Part shown: in pieces, positions 1-8,426 of the stretch
Layout: every line of letters begins with the position of its first letter
How positions within the stretch are numbered: the first letter of the stretch is position 1
Assembly: GCA_965116215.1 (NCBI GenBank)
Contig: OZ220494.1
Span: 124,001 to 188,000, forward strand
DNA: 64,000 nt
Direction: 5' to 3'
Source of the DNA: CBDBKL01 sp965116215
Lineage (GTDB): Bacteria; Bdellovibrionota; Bdellovibrionia; Bdellovibrionales; JAKFYE01
The notes under the pieces: generated by a model
What the model saw: only the letters and a program-made list of their open reading frames with translations
Database searches by the model: none
Told to the model about the DNA's origin: nothing
Position numbers and translations under genes: made by a program

Positions 1-90
1 TTTATTAATATCTGCGATGAATTGTATAGTGGACTTACCTAACTTTGGTTACTAAAATATCTATAAATTATTTTTCTAAAAGGGAATATT

Positions 91-362
91 ATGGCTTGTA
101 GAATTGGAATAAGTTCAAATCTTAAAGACAGAAAAAAATATTGGAAAAAGCAATATCCAAGATTAAAAAATTGGAAGGTTTTAGATCAAAAACTAAGCTA
201 TTCATGGGCCCAAAGGAAAGAAAACCTGTATTCTCAAAATATAATTTTAAATCTCATCCTGGTGGTGCTGACAATCGCAAAAGAAATTGGTCAGTGTACT
301 ATTTCGAATATTACAATAGTTTGAAAGGTGGATCATATTTTCAAAAGAATGTGGAAGTATAG
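91..362 (+). pseudogene. frameshifted small gene, copy 1 (unknown family)
   Basis: An ATG at 91 behind an AAAAGGGAAT ribosome site opens a frame beginning MACRIGISSNLKDRKKYW and running to about 225 (AQRKEN). The natural continuation (SHPGG, then WSVYYFEYY) lies in a different frame that is open to 362, so the gene carries one frameshift near 215-240. A second, more degraded relative lies at 16378-16600. The N-terminal CRIGI...R..YW pattern is vaguely reminiscent of small GIY-YIG/T5orf172-like proteins, but I cannot assign a family. A programmed frameshift is possible but I see no slippery heptamer that stands out. Confidence 0.55.
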
Positions 363-496
363 TTATTCTGAGAAGCCCAGTTGCTCACTTCAAACTGGTC
401 TTGGCAATTATCGCTGGTATTAGATAAAGAAGCCAGGGAAATACTACGTTTCTTAAGATGCCCGTTTTTTTAATAATGAAATAGAGAGAGTTGAGG

Positions 497-1552
497 ATGA
501 AAAAAAATGTGCCAAAGGTTCTAGATTTATTCTGTGGATGTGGTGGATTATCAAAGGGATTTCTAAATGAAGGCTACCACATTGAAGCAGGAATTGATAA
601 TGATGAGATTGCGCTAAAAACTTTTTCACACAACCACCACGGTGCCAAAACTTTTTTTGAAGATCTTGGCAATATTGACGTTAAAAGATTTATTAAAAAT
701 AACTTAAATGCAAAGATTGACTTAATAGTGGGAGGCCCTCCTTGTCAAGGGTTTTCTATTTCCGGAAAAAGAGAAATAAACGACCCAAGGAATAGCCATT
801 ATAGTTCTTTTTTTGAATTTGTAAATGAACTAAAGCCAAAGGCATTTTTAATGGAGAATGTTCCAAATTTGATCAGCATGGGAGGAGGGAAACATAAAGA
901 TATTATCTTAAAACTATTTAAAGATATTGGTTACACTTTGAGGTATAAGGTCTTAATGGCGAGCGAATACGGAGTTCCACAAAATAGAAGAAGAGTGTTT
1001 TTTATAGGTATAAAAGGAAAAAGAAATGATTTCAAGTTCCCTGGAGCAGAGTTTGGCAGAAAGGTTCCTTTTGTTACCTCGAGAGACGCTATTTCTGATT
1101 TGCCCGAATATAGTCTTGGTGATGGCGAGAAATATTTGCTTGCTCCCAATACGAGTTACCAGTTATTAATGAGAAAAAACTCTGAAGGTATATTTAACCA
1201 TCAAATTACAAAACATAATGAAAAAGTTGTTAAAATTATTTCACTTGTCCCTGATGGCGGTAGTTACAAAGACTTACCAAAGAGGTACAGAGGCACAAGA
1301 AAGGTCAATATCGCCTGGACTCGTTATTCATCAGACAAACCATCTCATACCATAGATACTGGACATCGTCACCATTTTCATTATGAATTTAATAGAATTC
1401 CAACAGTGCGAGAGAATGCACGATTGCAGTCATTCAGTGACGATTTTGTTTTTTTCGGCTCTAAAACCCATCAATACAAACATGTTGGAAATGCAGTCCC
1501 TCCTTTTTTAGCAAGAAGATTAGCCTCAGAGATTAAAAATCAAATACTATGA
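497..1552 (+). CDS. DNA (cytosine-5-)methyltransferase
   Basis: C5-cytosine methyltransferase of a type II restriction-modification system. Visible motifs in the usual order: motif I DLFCGCGG near residues 9-16; motif IV GGPPCQGFS with the catalytic Cys near 83; motif VI MENV near 119; motif VIII GVPQNRRRVFFIG near 165; a target-recognition stretch; and motif X HVGNAVPP near the C-terminus. ATG at 497 is preferred over TTG at 491 because AGAGAG sits at proper distance. Its TGA overlaps the ATG of the next gene (ATGA), so the nuclease is translationally coupled. Confidence 0.95.
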   Translation: MKKNVPKVLDLFCGCGGLSKGFLNEGYHIEAGIDNDEIALKTFSHNHHGAKTFFEDLGNIDVKRFIKNNLNAKIDLIVGGPPCQGFSISGKREINDPRNSHYSSFFEFVNELKPKAFLMENVPNLISMGGGKHKDIILKLFKDIGYTLRYKVLMASEYGVPQNRRRVFFIGIKGKRNDFKFPGAEFGRKVPFVTSRDAISDLPEYSLGDGEKYLLAPNTSYQLLMRKNSEGIFNHQITKHNEKVVKIISLVPDGGSYKDLPKRYRGTRKVNIAWTRYSSDKPSHTIDTGHRHHFHYEFNRIPTVRENARLQSFSDDFVFFGSKTHQYKHVGNAVPPFLARRLASEIKNQIL

Positions 1553-2958
1553 GATATCGTATTCCTGATAAACATTACTTCAAAATCCATCACGTTCGGC
1601 CTCGTTTTAAGAACAATGTAGAAGCAGTATTGTTATTTATATCAGATGCGATCTGTTCTATGGGGACTCTTCCGGTAGAAGAATTCAAGGAACGCATGAT
1701 TGCAGAAGTTTCTAAATTTCCAGGAAACCAGAATAGAAAGTTAAAAACTATACAGAATTGGAGAACTGAAATTTCCGCTCTTTTTAGTCTTTACTATGAC
1801 AAAAACAGCTCATCAATCCCCTCTCCTTTTGCAAGTGACTTGAGTCAGAACCAAGATTTAACTAAGTTTTTTAAATATTTTCTCTATACTTTTCAGTATC
1901 CAGGTGGACACATAAAAGCAGAAAAAGCACTCGATATGCTTAATGAAAACATCTTATTCCATCCTTCAAATTATTTTTTAAGGGTGATAAGAAATCTCAT
2001 GAGTATCGAAAAAAAGGAAGCATATCTAAGCAAAGGCGAGGCCTGCTACATGGTCTTTAATGACCTTAGAGCAACAAGAGACCCTGGCTATGAAAAAACT
2101 CATGAAGTTGCACAAAGAATCATTACTAATAGAAAAATGAAAGTAGAGTACGATCTGACCGGTGACGTCATTAGGTATGCTGGGGATATTCTAGACTACA
2201 TGGTTCTTGCAAATTTATTAAAGAATTTTAGAGGTAAATTTTATCAAAATAGCTCTGAAGAAAAAGCGATTGAAAAATTCCTTGCAAATACTGACTATTT
2301 TAAATTTGATAGAAAAAGTCTTTTGGCGATCAAGGAAAAGGAAAGAGAATGGGTTGAATATGCATGTGCCCCTATTAAAAAGAAATTGTTTGATACTGAC
2401 GTGCTTGCTTTTATTGCCAAGGACGAAAAACAGTATAAGGAGTTAGTAGAAAGAACATCTCACATTCAAATGATTGAAGTTCCTTCCAGGGGAGCAAGGG
2501 CAAAGGATATTGGCGATTACGGCGAAGGTCTTGTTTATGGGCATGAGTGTATGTACTTAAAGATTAATAATCGAGAAGATTTAATTAACTGGGTGAAGTG
2601 CATACCAAATCACCTTGCTGTTGGCTATGATATTCAATCGGTAGAGTTAGATGAGATAAAGAAGTTTATTGAAGTGAAATCTACAATTTCAAGTAAAAAA
2701 CTCACGTTCAATAGGTTTAAGTTAACTCCAAATGAAATAAGCAGTGCTCAAACTCTTTGCGATAACTACTTTGTTTACAGGTTACAAATTCATAGAAATG
2801 GCAAAAACAGCCCAGAGGTTAAACTATCTGTAATCCGAAATCCAATTCAACTTTTTAAAGAGAATAAAATAGATATTAATTTATCTACTGGTGAAGTAAA
2901 CTTAAAAACATATAGGGGGAAAGATGTGCAACTGTTATCTTGGGAGGAGGCAGTATGA
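1549..2958 (+). CDS. probable restriction endonuclease with C-terminal DUF3883-like nuclease domain
   Basis: 469-residue protein between two cytosine methyltransferases, overlapping both by 4 bp, so almost certainly the restriction subunit. The C-terminal part (about residues 320-445) has the DUF3883 / PD-(D/E)XK pattern: GYDIQS near 359, IEVKST near 374-379 (the E-x-K active-site strand), then F.LTPNE and NYFVYRLQ. The N-terminal 300 residues, helical and basic, resemble nothing I can name and probably bind DNA. The family assignment rests on the C-terminal motif; the exact recognition site cannot be read from sequence. Confidence 0.8.
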   Translation: MRYRIPDKHYFKIHHVRPRFKNNVEAVLLFISDAICSMGTLPVEEFKERMIAEVSKFPGNQNRKLKTIQNWRTEISALFSLYYDKNSSSIPSPFASDLSQNQDLTKFFKYFLYTFQYPGGHIKAEKALDMLNENILFHPSNYFLRVIRNLMSIEKKEAYLSKGEACYMVFNDLRATRDPGYEKTHEVAQRIITNRKMKVEYDLTGDVIRYAGDILDYMVLANLLKNFRGKFYQNSSEEKAIEKFLANTDYFKFDRKSLLAIKEKEREWVEYACAPIKKKLFDTDVLAFIAKDEKQYKELVERTSHIQMIEVPSRGARAKDIGDYGEGLVYGHECMYLKINNREDLINWVKCIPNHLAVGYDIQSVELDEIKKFIEVKSTISSKKLTFNRFKLTPNEISSAQTLCDNYFVYRLQIHRNGKNSPEVKLSVIRNPIQLFKENKIDINLSTGEVNLKTYRGKDVQLLSWEEAV

Positions 2959-3995
2959 ATAAATTAAGAGTGGCCTCTCTCTTTTGTGGTTGTGGCGGAA
3001 CGGATGTTGGTACTCTTGGTGATTTTAATTTTTTGGATGTTTATTACCCAAGATTAAATACTGAAATTGTTTATGCAAATGATGTTGATGAAAAAGCATG
3101 TGATATTTTTGATGCTAACTTTAAAATTAAAGCAGATCGTAGGGATATTCGTTTAGTAAATGGAGAAGACATCCCCTCGCATGATGTTCTTTTGGCAGGG
3201 TTTCCCTGCCAGAGCTTTTCAATATTAGCCCAAAACCCACCCAGGCTTGGGTATAAGGATGACAAAGGAAAGTTATTCTTTGAAATTGTAAGGATGCTTA
3301 AGTTCCATAAGCCTAAATACTTTATTTGTGAAAATGTTAAAGGGATAATGTCAGCAAACCAGGGGAGAACCTTTCCTTTAATAATTGATGAGTTTAGGTG
3401 CGCTGGCTATAAGATTTTTCATAAAACTCTCAACTCAAAATACTACGGCGTCCCACAAAAAAGAGAGCGTGTAATTATGGTTGGAGTTAGGAAGGGTTTA
3501 AGTGCTAGTTATAGTTTTCCTGAACCTGTTTTATTGGAAAATAACCTTATCCCTTTAAGTTCTATCATTCAAAAAAATGTCGATGAAAAATATTTTTTTA
3601 GCAAAAATGCCGTTCAAGGTATGTTGAGAGCAAATAAAGTATCAAACTCAAAAATGAATAAGGGGCGAGTACAAGATTTAAAGGATCCCTGTAATACAGT
3701 AACTGCTCATTTGGCAAAAGTAACACTGAATGGGACAGATCCCGTTCTAAGGGAAGGAAAAAGATATAGGCGGTTTACCCCAAGAGAAGTCGCAGGCATT
3801 CAATCTTTTCCTTCAAGATTTAAACTCACTGGAAGTGAGACAGCTCAATATCGATCCCTAGGAAATGCCATCCCACCTGTCATGTTTTGGTATATAATGG
3901 AGGAATTGACTTTTTTAGATATGTTTGCCGATAATAAGAGTCTAAAAAGACAACTTACTCATAGGGATTCGGTAGAGATTAGATCAGCAATTTGA
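2955..3995 (+). CDS. DNA (cytosine-5-)methyltransferase, second of the pair
   Basis: Second C5-cytosine methyltransferase of the same operon. Motif I ASLFCGCGG near residues 7-15, motif IV GFPCQSFS with Cys near 85, ENVKG near 120, GVPQKRERVIMVG near 160, and SLGNAIPP near 305. ATG at 2955 overlaps the nuclease stop (ATGA) and is preceded by a strong GGGAGGAGG. Two different C5 methyltransferases around one nuclease usually means an asymmetric target with each enzyme modifying one strand; that is inference. Confidence 0.95.
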   Translation: MNKLRVASLFCGCGGTDVGTLGDFNFLDVYYPRLNTEIVYANDVDEKACDIFDANFKIKADRRDIRLVNGEDIPSHDVLLAGFPCQSFSILAQNPPRLGYKDDKGKLFFEIVRMLKFHKPKYFICENVKGIMSANQGRTFPLIIDEFRCAGYKIFHKTLNSKYYGVPQKRERVIMVGVRKGLSASYSFPEPVLLENNLIPLSSIIQKNVDEKYFFSKNAVQGMLRANKVSNSKMNKGRVQDLKDPCNTVTAHLAKVTLNGTDPVLREGKRYRRFTPREVAGIQSFPSRFKLTGSETAQYRSLGNAIPPVMFWYIMEELTFLDMFADNKSLKRQLTHRDSVEIRSAI

Positions 3996-4031
3996 TTTTT
4001 TATAGAGATTGATATTATAAATTTCGCATAC

Positions 4032-4060
4032 TTGACAATTTTCAAAAAACACGGCATACT
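4032..4060 (+). promoter_or_regulatory. candidate sigma70-type promoter
   Basis: TTGACA at 4032-4037 (perfect -35), 17-bp spacer, CATACT at 4055-4060 (4/6 match to -10). It is followed by a short inverted pair GTACGG (4067-4072) and CCGTAC (4096-4101). It points towards the small ORF and the GIY-YIG gene. Pattern match only. Confidence 0.4.
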
Positions 4061-4186
4061 ACTTCAGTACGGTAAGAAACAGCTAAGTTTTTAATCCGTA
4101 CCCAACAAAATCAAGTGGATAAATCACTACAAATCATTTCCACCATGCCCAATGCTGGACGAACCAGCGACCATTAAAAGGCCACT

Positions 4187-4369
4187 TTGGCAAAGGAAGA
4201 TACCGAACTGATTAACAAGATGGAGGAGTTCTATTTAGATGTATCTCTTGTCGAATTTTGGATGAGCCGTTTGTGGACGAAGGGAGAAAAGGGTCATAGT
4301 AATCACAAGGTTGATATTGTAGGTGATCCATATAACTACAAAATATTTTCAGATATTAACCAAAGATAG
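4187..4369 (+). CDS. small ORF of unknown function, possibly a gene remnant
   Basis: 60 codons from a TTG with no clear ribosome site. The composition is acceptable for a protein (contains DVSLVEFWMSRLW and KVDIVGDPYN) but I recognise no domain. It sits between the two-methyltransferase cluster and the GIY-YIG gene, in a zone rich in truncated genes, so it could be the tail of a lost gene. Confidence 0.25.
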   Translation: MAKEDTELINKMEEFYLDVSLVEFWMSRLWTKGEKGHSNHKVDIVGDPYNYKIFSDINQR

Positions 4370-4441
4370 AGTATATCTTTCGCTATAAATTTGGAGAATT
4401 ACAGATTTAATTTTTTAACCGTTAACTTTGTGGATATTTTT

Positions 4442-5122
4442 ATGATGAGAAGCTTATTTAGTAAAAAACTGGAAAAAATATCAAAAGATATATTTAATAA
4501 ATATCCTGAAGCATTATCAAAGCTGATAGGGTCAAATCATGGAGTTTACGCTCTTTATGATGAAAACGAATTGTATTATGTTGGAAAAGCAAGCGACCTA
4601 AAGCGAAGAATACGACAGCATTTAAGGGATCGGCATTATGCTCAATGGACGCATTTTTCTTTATTTTTAACGAATAAATCGGTATATATCAATGATATTG
4701 AATCAGTTGTTATATCTATTTCAAACCCCAAAGGAAATAGAACAAAGCCAAAAGGAAGTGCAGATATCCAACTGAAAAAACAACTTAAAAATCTTATGGA
4801 AAAACAGAACAGAGAGGAAATGGAGAGGCTACTTGGTCCGAAGAAACGTATAAATAAAAAGAAAATTAAAAAGGATGTTGATGCACAATCTATTTTAAAA
4901 AATCTTTTTGAAAAGCAGATGCCGCTTTATAGAGAGTACAAGGGCAAAGAATATAAAGCGACGCTCTTAATTTCAGGGAAAATCAAATATAACGATAAAT
5001 TGTACACATCTCCTAGCGGAGCGGCTCTGGCAATAGTTCATGGACGAGCGATAAACGGATGGGATTTTTGGTATATTAAAAATAAAGAGGGTAATTGGGT
5101 AAAACTGTCTTCATTGAGATAA
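4442..5122 (+). CDS. GIY-YIG nuclease with C-terminal RAMA/DUF2924-like domain
   Basis: The N-terminal half is a GIY-YIG catalytic domain: GVYALY at about residue 34, YYVGKAS about 12 residues later, then LKRRIRQHL carrying the conserved Arg. A Lys-rich helical linker follows. The last ~60 residues (YKGKEYKATLL, then SPSGAALAI and NGWDFWY) match the RAMA-type domain often attached to restriction or methylase proteins, probably a modified-DNA or target-binding module. ATG ATG at 4442 is preferred; an in-frame TTG at 4391 would add 17 residues but lacks a ribosome site. Probably a stand-alone, perhaps modification-dependent, defence nuclease. Confidence 0.75.
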   Translation: MMRSLFSKKLEKISKDIFNKYPEALSKLIGSNHGVYALYDENELYYVGKASDLKRRIRQHLRDRHYAQWTHFSLFLTNKSVYINDIESVVISISNPKGNRTKPKGSADIQLKKQLKNLMEKQNREEMERLLGPKKRINKKKIKKDVDAQSILKNLFEKQMPLYREYKGKEYKATLLISGKIKYNDKLYTSPSGAALAIVHGRAINGWDFWYIKNKEGNWVKLSSLR

Positions 5123-5135
5123 TCGAATTGGCGTA

Positions 5136-5388
5136 TTACAGTTTGCCGTATATTTTTTGAAAAGTTGGATGCTTCTTGTTTGCTTGGAGGTCAACATCTT
5201 CAGAAAAGCGTTCAATAACTTTATAGGCTTTTGATAAAGAAGTGCCGCCTTTAAAAGTAAGATGATCCATTAGTTCTGGAATTTTAAAAAGCCTATGGAG
5301 CAACCAAAGGCCAAACCTACTTTTGTATCTAGCGACTAGATAATTTTGTTTGGGGACATTTTGAGGACAAGTTATTGTAGGGGGCGAG
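5136..5388 (-). pseudogene. truncated AbiEii-type nucleotidyltransferase toxin (C-terminally cut)
   Basis: Read on the minus strand from about 5388 to a TAA at 5136-5138, one frame gives FGLWLLHRLFKIPEL, then LTFKGGTSLSKAY and IERFSEDVDL. This is the nucleotidyltransferase signature of AbiEii (GGTSLSK and the SEDVDL acidic pair). The frame ends only about 18 residues after the acidic pair, while the family runs to ~300 residues, so most of the protein is gone, and no start codon with a ribosome site is evident. It is different in sequence from the intact AbiEii at 8427-9332. From 5389 to 5667 I see nothing. Confidence 0.7.
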
Positions 5389-5667
5389 TTTTAAAAAAAT
5401 GGATTAGAATTAATTTTCATGTAAAAAAATGTTTTTGTGAAAGTACGCCGGTGCATTTAAAATAGTACTTTTTTACTTCGGGGTTCAGTCTGTCGTTTAG
5501 AAAATTAAGCATTAGAATTGGGGTAAATTAGAACTCTTTGAAAATCTGACATAGAAAGTTTGCAAGAGTAAAAAACTCATCTAAAAAAAGTAATAATACT
5601 TATTATTAAGATAAGAAGTATAATATTTACTGTTTCAAAAAAGAATAAACTATCTTATACTTACTTT

Positions 5668-6432
5668 GTGCTAAAGAGATTATTTTTCTTATTTTTCATT
5701 TTTATTCAATCTTCATGCATTACATTGACCTCATATAAAAAACATATAAAATCCGACTTTATTCAAAGACCAAGAATTCTCAGTAATGAACCCAGTATCA
5801 TTGTTGACTATGAAGACTTTGTCATTTCATATAACAAGAACAAAAAAATTGCAAATTGGGTGATGTATACATTAACTGCAGATGAGTTCCTGCATTCCAA
5901 AGCTAAACGAGCTTCTTTTAAACAAGATAGTCAGCTTTCTAAAAGAGGTATTTATACTCCTAAATCAAGTGATTATCAAAATACAGGTTTTGATAGAGGT
6001 CACTTGGCTCCAGCTAGAGACTTTAGTTTTTCAAAAACAGCCAATGATAATATTTTTTCTATGGCAAACATTGTCCCTCAATCGAGTGGCCTTAATCGAG
6101 GAGCTATGAAAAAGCTTGAGGACAAAGTCAGAAAATGGGCCTTAAAAGAAAAAGCTATTGTTATAGTTACAGGCCCTCTACTTAAGAATATTCAGCTGAA
6201 GATGCCATCTGGAGTCAATGTGCCAGAATGTTTTTTTAAGGTTTTGTTGGACTTAACGCCTGTTAGAAAAACTATTGCTTTTAAATTATGTCAAACAGAT
6301 GGTAGTGGTACGAATTTAGTAAAAAAGGCTTTATCTGTAGACAACATAGAGCAAGAATCAGTGATTGATTTTTTTCCAAACATGCATGATGAGGATCGTT
6401 TAGAGCAACATTATAATTATTTTGCATGGTAA
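5668..6432 (+). CDS. DNA/RNA non-specific endonuclease, predicted lipoprotein
   Basis: NUC1-type beta-beta-alpha-metal nuclease. The catalytic DRGH motif is at residues 110-113, followed by HLAPARD, then FSMANIVPQ and LNRGAMKKLE supplying the metal-binding Asn region. Starts at GTG 5668 with a lipoprotein signal (hydrophobic stretch, lipobox-like QSSC near residue 17), so it should be anchored in the envelope facing the periplasm or outside. 254 residues is a normal length. It could serve nucleic-acid scavenging, prey DNA digestion or defence at the envelope; the neighbours do not decide this. Confidence 0.9.
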   Translation: MLKRLFFLFFIFIQSSCITLTSYKKHIKSDFIQRPRILSNEPSIIVDYEDFVISYNKNKKIANWVMYTLTADEFLHSKAKRASFKQDSQLSKRGIYTPKSSDYQNTGFDRGHLAPARDFSFSKTANDNIFSMANIVPQSSGLNRGAMKKLEDKVRKWALKEKAIVIVTGPLLKNIQLKMPSGVNVPECFFKVLLDLTPVRKTIAFKLCQTDGSGTNLVKKALSVDNIEQESVIDFFPNMHDEDRLEQHYNYFAW

Positions 6433-6658
6433 ATAGTGATAGTTTTCAAGAGAAAGTAGGCCTCTAAATCTTGCCTTTTTAACACAATAAAGCGTATTCT
6501 TAGAAGAATTTATTTATGAAAACAATAATAGGAACGATAGGCAGGAGGCAAAGAGCACAGTCGAAACGAGTGATGGCATCTCGAGCGGCTGTCGCCACGA
6601 ATGGGTTACAATATCAATACGCAGAAACTTCTTTACTTCTATTAAAAAAGTGAAGATC

Positions 6659-6796
6659 ATGGCTCATAACAAGAGGGGTCAATCTTTTGGACTTCTGAGG
6701 TTTGAAAAACTTAAAGACACCTTCCTCCCTAAACTTCTAGCAGATAAAATAGGCTTATCCAAAATGAAACTTGATAAAGAAATGAGGTCTGCATGA
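6659..6796 (+). pseudogene. hsdS 3' remnant (type I restriction specificity subunit)
   Basis: An open frame of 45 codons ends at 6794-6796 with GLLRFEKLKDTFLPKLLADKIG. The LRDTLLPKLLSGEI-like ending is the hallmark of the HsdS C-terminus. The upstream 95% of the gene is missing. Its stop overlaps the rhuM start as ATGA, the usual hsdS-rhuM junction, which supports the reading. No hsdM or hsdR is in the window. Between 6433 and 6658 lies only an unconvincing 45-codon ORF at 6516. Confidence 0.65.
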
Positions 6797-7815
6797 CTGA
6801 CGAACAAAATCTTACAGCAAAGAAAAACTTTCTTCTCTATACGGCCCCAGATGGGGAAATACGGCTTGAAGTCTTTTTACAAGATGAAACCCTATGGTTG
6901 ACTCAGGGTGCAATAGCGGAATTGTTTGATGTGACAAAGTCGACAATCAGTGAACATCTTAAAAATATATATTATTCTAATGAGTTAGATCGACCTTCAA
7001 CTGTTCGGAATTTCCGAACAGTTCAAAAAGAAGGGCAACGAAGTGTGAATAGAGACTTGGAGTATTACAACCTCGATGCCATTATTGCTGTGGGCTATCG
7101 GGTCAATTCCAAAAAGGCAACTCAGTTTCGCATTTGGGCCACCAAAGCCCTACGGGAGTATATTGTTAAAGGCTTTGTTGTGGATGAGAAGCGACTCAAG
7201 CAGGGCGGAGAGGTTTTTGGCAAAGACTACTTTCGGGAACTTCTTGAAACTGTCCGCTCGATCCGTGCCAGTGAGCGGAGAATGTATTTGCAGATTACCG
7301 ATATTTTTGCTGAATGTAGCATTGACTATGATCCACAATCAGAAACCACAAAAGATTTCTACGCTATGGTACAAAATAAATTTCACTTTGCTATTACAGG
7401 AAAAACAGCGGCAGAAATCATCTATGATAAGGCCGATCAAAGGCAACCTCACATGGGCCTTTCGACTTGGAAGAATGCTCCACAAGGGAGAGTCCTTTCC
7501 AGTGATGTTATCGTGGCTAAAAACTATCTTGAAGAAAAGGAAATCAAAAAACTAGAGAGAACTGTAGGAGGTTTTTTCGATTATATTGAAAACTTAATAG
7601 AAAACCAACAGTTCTTCACCATGGAAGAGTTTTCTGAAAGTGTTAATCGGTTTCTAAACTTTAACCAATTTAAGATTTTGGATGGCAAGGGGAAAGTTTC
7701 AAAACAAAAGGCCGATCAAAAAGCTCTTGGAGAATATAAAGAATTTAACAAAATTCAAAAATTTGAATCAGACTTTGAAAAAGAAATGAAAAAGATTTTG
7801 CAGAGCAAAAAATGA
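6793..7815 (+). CDS. rhuM: RhuM family protein
   Basis: 340 residues with the complete RhuM layout: N-terminal FLLYTAPDGEIRLEV, a winged-helix-like WLTQGAIAELFDV.KSTISEHL, RDLEYYNLDAIIAVGYRV, QFRIWATKALREYI, and a C-terminal Fic/DOC-associated half (FHFAITGKTAAEIIYDKAD). RhuM genes are usually passengers inside type I restriction operons, and here it directly overlaps an hsdS fragment. Molecular function is not established; it is called a virulence protein by homology only. It overlaps the following small ORF by ATGA. Confidence 0.9.
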   Translation: MTDEQNLTAKKNFLLYTAPDGEIRLEVFLQDETLWLTQGAIAELFDVTKSTISEHLKNIYYSNELDRPSTVRNFRTVQKEGQRSVNRDLEYYNLDAIIAVGYRVNSKKATQFRIWATKALREYIVKGFVVDEKRLKQGGEVFGKDYFRELLETVRSIRASERRMYLQITDIFAECSIDYDPQSETTKDFYAMVQNKFHFAITGKTAAEIIYDKADQRQPHMGLSTWKNAPQGRVLSSDVIVAKNYLEEKEIKKLERTVGGFFDYIENLIENQQFFTMEEFSESVNRFLNFNQFKILDGKGKVSKQKADQKALGEYKEFNKIQKFESDFEKEMKKILQSKK

Positions 7816-7997
7816 AAATGACTGAGAAGTCTTTAGAAGCATGGTCAAAACTTGATGTCAAAGGACGCACAAGCGGAAACTCTCCATGGGTTTCATACCA
7901 TGCGCTTCTCAGTGAAGATTTAGCATGGATAACAGGAGCTAAAACAAATGAAGTGGTAGCTATGAATTCCCTGAAACTTTCTAAAAGAATGACCTAA
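7812..7997 (+). CDS. small ORF coupled to rhuM, probably truncated
   Basis: 61 codons starting inside the rhuM stop (ATGA). The first ~49 residues (for example EAWSKLDVKG and SGNSPWVSYHALLSEDLAW) look like a real protein. The last dozen are encoded by the start of the 226-bp repeat at 7959, so the original gene was probably cut by the rearrangement that placed the repeat here. Family not recognised. Confidence 0.45.
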   Translation: MKMTEKSLEAWSKLDVKGRTSGNSPWVSYHALLSEDLAWITGAKTNEVVAMNSLKLSKRMT

Positions 7998-8184
7998 GAT
8001 CCATTTACTTATCTGAATTTTTGTTTTTACGTTGTGCAATAAATAAATTTTGTAGTGAACTTCTTTCTGAAGCCATAGGGTGACTTAGGATAGGAGATGG
8101 CAAAAAGACATCTGCAAATGACACTTTGGTAAGAATATTGCAACTGAAATAAAAGATATTTAGAGAGAAAAACTGATGGACAAA
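7959..8184. repeat. 226-bp duplicated segment, copy A
   Basis: Matches 10297-10522 with equal length and only scattered substitutions. Shared blocks include TTTCTAAAAGAATG at the left and ACTTTGGTAAGAATATTGCA towards the right. Both copies keep a minus-strand frame of about 70 codons (FADVFLPS, then HPMASERSSLQNLF) free of stops, so a short coding relic is possible. Directly after copy A comes a fragment of the mod gene. Confidence 0.8.
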
Positions 8185-8312
8185 TGGGAAAGGCAGAAAG
8201 ACTTTCTTTTGAAGTTCCAAGCAGCTCTCTTCATGTTCATGAAAAAATTGATCCCAGAAGTATTATTGAAACTGTTAGATCCAGAAATTCCATAGACTAT
8301 GAACAAATGTCT
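8184..8312 (+). pseudogene. fragment of the type III-like mod gene
   Basis: 43 codons (KAERLSFEVPSSSLHVHE to IDYEQMS) nearly identical in protein to residues 64-106 of the intact methyltransferase at 11073-13577. It is fused on the left to the 226-bp repeat and on the right, in frame, to a transposase tail. It has lost the N-terminus and everything after residue 106, including both catalytic motifs. Confidence 0.8.
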
Positions 8313-8421
8313 TTTTATTTGCAATTAAAAGAATGTGAGTTTAGGCTTAATTATAGAAAATCAAGACCTCTATAGATGACTACTTTCTATGTTGCTTCGA
8401 AAACCCCTTAACTGGTTATGA
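8313..8421 (+). pseudogene. 3' end of a decayed IS transposase (ISXO2/IS1595-like)
   Basis: Reads YLQLKECEFRLNYRK, then after a 1-nt shift QDLYR, a stop, and LLSMLLRKPL. A very similar tail lies at 49341-49439 (LNLKECEFRFNYKKDNLYRL, then LLRNKTL). The LKECEFRFNYR...NLY..LL..LR pattern fits the C-terminus of ISXO2/IS1595-type transposases; the family name is from memory of the motif and is not certain. No terminal inverted repeat was recognised. Confidence 0.5.
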
Positions 8422-8426
8422 ACCAA

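Noticed and set aside
4067..4101. GTACGG/CCGTAC inverted pair as a terminator
   Set aside because: Only a 6-bp stem with a 23-nt loop and no T-run; mentioned with the promoter instead.
6516..6653. 45-codon ORF with Arg-rich sequence
   Set aside because: No ribosome site, no recognised family, sits in debris upstream of the hsdS remnant.
8005..8220. 71-codon minus-strand ORF as a gene
   Set aside because: Part of the duplicated segment, no ribosome site, and its 5' end runs into the mod fragment; kept only as an observation.
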